Source: CAZRGV01 sp964599655 (lineage in GTDB: Bacteria; Planctomycetota; Planctomycetia; Isosphaerales; Isosphaeraceae). From it: DNA of 6,568 nt. The position numbers and the translations under genes are program-made. Shown here in pieces: positions 5,317 to 6,568 of this stretch. The notes under the pieces were generated by a model, which saw nothing but the letters and a program-made list of their open reading frames with translations, was not told the DNA's origin and ran no database searches. The stretch is taken from positions 1 to 6,568 of the forward strand of contig CAZRGV010000235.1 in NCBI GenBank assembly GCA_964599655.1, read 5' to 3'. How positions within the stretch are numbered: position 1 is the stretch's first letter; every line of letters starts with the position of its first letter.

Positions 5317-6344
5317 TCACGATGCGTCCGGTCCTTCCGGCCGTCTCAGCGAGGCGACGGCCGCCGCCAGCGATGGGTCGGCGGCGAGGCGCTGGCGGGC
5401 CATCTGGCAGGCGTGGCGGACCGTCTTCGAGTCGCGACCGCCGAAGTAGGCCCCGATGGCCGCGAAGCTCTGGCCGGTCTGCTCTCTCGCCAGGTAGATC
5501 GCCAGGTGCCTCGGCCCGACGACGGCCGCCCGTCTCGTGCTCGACCGAAGGTCGCGCAGCCGAAGGCCGAACCGGGCCGCCACGGCGCGGGCGATGCGCT
5601 CGATCGTTGAGCCGGTCGAGGCCACGTCCTCGGCCAGGATCGCCTCGACCTGTTGACGATCGAGCGGTCCCCGCGCGAGTCTTGCCAGCCAGCCGTCGAG
5701 CGTGCGAAAGCCGTCGGCCGAATCGGCGAGGGCATCGACGGCCTCGGCCGCCAGCGCCAGGTTTCGGCTCCTGGCCCGGTCGAGCACGAAGCGGCGTCGC
5801 AAGGCCGGGCCGGGCGGCTCGACCCGCACCGAAAGCCCGCCGACCAGGCGGTTGACCAGCCTCGACGGCCAGCCCGACCACTGCCCCGGCCCAACCCTCG
5901 CCGAGACGACCACCGCCGCCCCGGCCTCATCGAGGGCATCGAGCGTGTGCGTCAGCTCCCCGAGTGCCAGAGGCGCCCGCTCCAGGGCGTGCAAGTCGTC
6001 GAGCACGAACAGCTCGACCTGGCGAAAACGCCCTCGAAGCTCGGCCCATCCNNNNNNNNNNNNNNNNNNNNNNNNNNNNNNNNNNNNNNNNNNNNNNNNN
6101 NNNNNNNNNNNTCGAGATGCGCCACCGCCGACTCCGGCCGCCGTGAAAGCCGCTCGGCGACCAGGCCCGCCAGCAAACGCGACTTCCCCACTCCCGAAGG
6201 CCCATGCACCACCAGCGGAGACAGCCCCGGCTCCTCCCCCCTGGCCAGGGCCAACACGCTGGCATGCGCCAGCGCGTTCTCGGGCCCGACCAGGAACCCA
6301 TCGAACGGATGCGCCTCCGTCCCCACCTCGGCCGAGCGCTCCAT
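5317..6344 (-). CDS. DnaA-like AAA+ protein lacking domains I and II, split by an assembly gap
   Basis: This is a DnaA-type AAA+ ATPase with a C-terminal DNA-binding domain. The N-terminal 77 residues contain HPFDGFLVGPENALAHA, typical of the start of DnaA domain III, and a Walker A motif, GPSGVGKS, at 48-55. After the gap come Walker B (FVLDDLH), a sensor-I-like VVVSAR, the arginine-finger region RLVNRLVGGL, and domain IV with RHLAIYLAREQTGQSF and FGGRDSKTVRHA. The domain order is that of DnaA. Domains I and II, which recruit helicase, are absent. Domain IV distinguishes it from Hda. The two halves lie in different frames because the 60-base N run has the wrong length, not necessarily because of a mutation. 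With about 20 missing residues the protein would be about 341 residues. The ATG at 6344 has AAGGGG 11 nt upstream; a GTG at 6347 is also possible. It could be the main initiator or a paralogue. Confidence 0.8.
6052..6111. other. Assembly gap of 60 unknown bases
   Basis: All bases are N. The gap falls in the DnaA-like gene between Walker A and Walker B. On the coding strand it begins after GA of an unfinished codon (Asp or Glu) and ends just before an intact GGA codon. The true length must therefore be 1 more than a multiple of 3 if the gene is intact. About 58 or 61 bases would fit the usual spacing in DnaA. Confidence 0.95.
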
Positions 6345-6406
6345 CACACACACGGCCCCTTTCTCTTCCCGTCGCCTCGCCGTGGCGTCCCCCCTCCGGA
6401 CCGCTT

Positions 6407-6435
6407 CTTGTAATGGTTTCTTCCGAACGCGTAAA
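6407..6435 (-). promoter_or_regulatory. Probable promoter of the DnaA-like gene
   Basis: On the minus strand TTTACG (6430-6435) and TACAAG (6407-6412) are separated by 17 bp, each matching 4 of 6 consensus bases. The -35 box lies only 5 bp from the first 32-bp repeat at 6441. The predicted leader is about 55 nt. No DnaA boxes of the TTATCCACA type were seen here, so autoregulation through a standard box is not supported. Confidence 0.4.
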
Positions 6436-6440
6436 GCCGG

Positions 6441-6568
6441 ACGGGTGGCCCTGGTGGCTTGACCACTCCTCAACGGGTGGCCCTGGTGGCTTGACCACTC
6501 CTCAACGGGTGGCCCTGGTGGCTTGACCACTCCTCAACGGGTGGCCCTGGTGGCTTGACCACCAGTGA
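6441..6568 (-). repeat. Right array: four 32-bp tandem repeats of the same family
   Basis: Units start at 6441, 6473, 6505 and 6537, each exactly 32 bp. The first three are identical. Each contains CGGGTGGCCCTGGTGG followed by CTTGACCAC and a CTCCTCAA-type linker. The fourth differs at its end, with CACCAGTGA. The core is the reverse complement of the left-cluster core, so on the minus strand it has the left cluster's orientation. Because 32 is not a multiple of 3, all frames on the minus strand read through without stops and give repetitive peptides such as MVKPPGPPVEEW. These are treated as non-coding. The array continues to the window edge and may extend further. Confidence 0.93.

Noticed and set aside
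5232..5939. Open frames overlapping the DnaA-like gene on both strands
   Set aside because: They are Arg/Pro/Ala-rich shadow frames without motifs; only the frame encoding FGGRDSKTVRHA and FVLDDLH is conserved-looking.
6345..6530. N-terminal extension of the DnaA-like protein into the right repeat array
   Set aside because: The frame is open to 6530, but the extension is translated repeat (MVKPPGPPVEEW...). The predicted promoter lies inside it, and a ribosome binding site and the DnaA domain start favour 6344.
6345..6568. Replication origin next to the DnaA-like gene
   Set aside because: No TTATCCACA-type DnaA boxes and no AT-rich unwinding region were seen; the region is GC-rich repeats.

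Overview
The window reads as a GC-rich chromosomal segment from a planctomycete-type bacterium, possibly close to the Isosphaeraceae. This placement is an inference. It rests on the unusual GyrA sequence, an Uma2-family gene, a small zinc-ribbon/membrane protein and GC-rich GGTGG/CCACC repeat clusters between genes. No rRNA, tRNA, transposase, integrase or CRISPR array was recognised.

Layout from left to right. Positions 27-218 hold a cluster of GGTGGTCAAGCCACC-type repeats. Positions 219-565 are a gene-free leader with a tandem duplication, a palindrome and a strong hairpin just before the first ribosome binding site. A zinc-ribbon, single-pass membrane protein of unknown function follows at 566-1345 (+). 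It converges on gyrA, and the gap at 1346-1608 carries inverted repeats that could end transcription from both sides. The other three genes are all on the minus strand: gyrA (1609-4290), an Uma2-family PD-(D/E)XK nuclease-fold protein (4489-5184) and a short DnaA-like AAA+ protein (5317-6344). The last is interrupted by 60 unsequenced bases. The window ends in four 32-bp repeats (6441-6568) of the same family as the left cluster, in the opposite orientation.

Each minus-strand gene has a recognisable promoter-like element with a 17-bp spacer and a TACAAT or TACAAG -10 box. They may therefore be separate transcription units rather than one operon. GyrA (supercoiling) and the DnaA-like protein (replication initiation or a related DNA-binding role) both act on chromosome topology and replication, but nothing in the sequence shows that they work together.

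The points most worth checking are these. The same hairpin-forming repeat family bounds the locus in inverted orientation, and the right array abuts the promoter of the DnaA-like gene. The DnaA-like protein lacks domains I and II and has two changed residues at the DNA-recognition position. GyrA has Asn and Pro where fluoroquinolone-contacting Ser and Asp normally sit. A hairpin overlaps the gyrA stop codon. I found no convincing complete new system; the repeat family and the divergent DnaA-like protein are the strongest leads.
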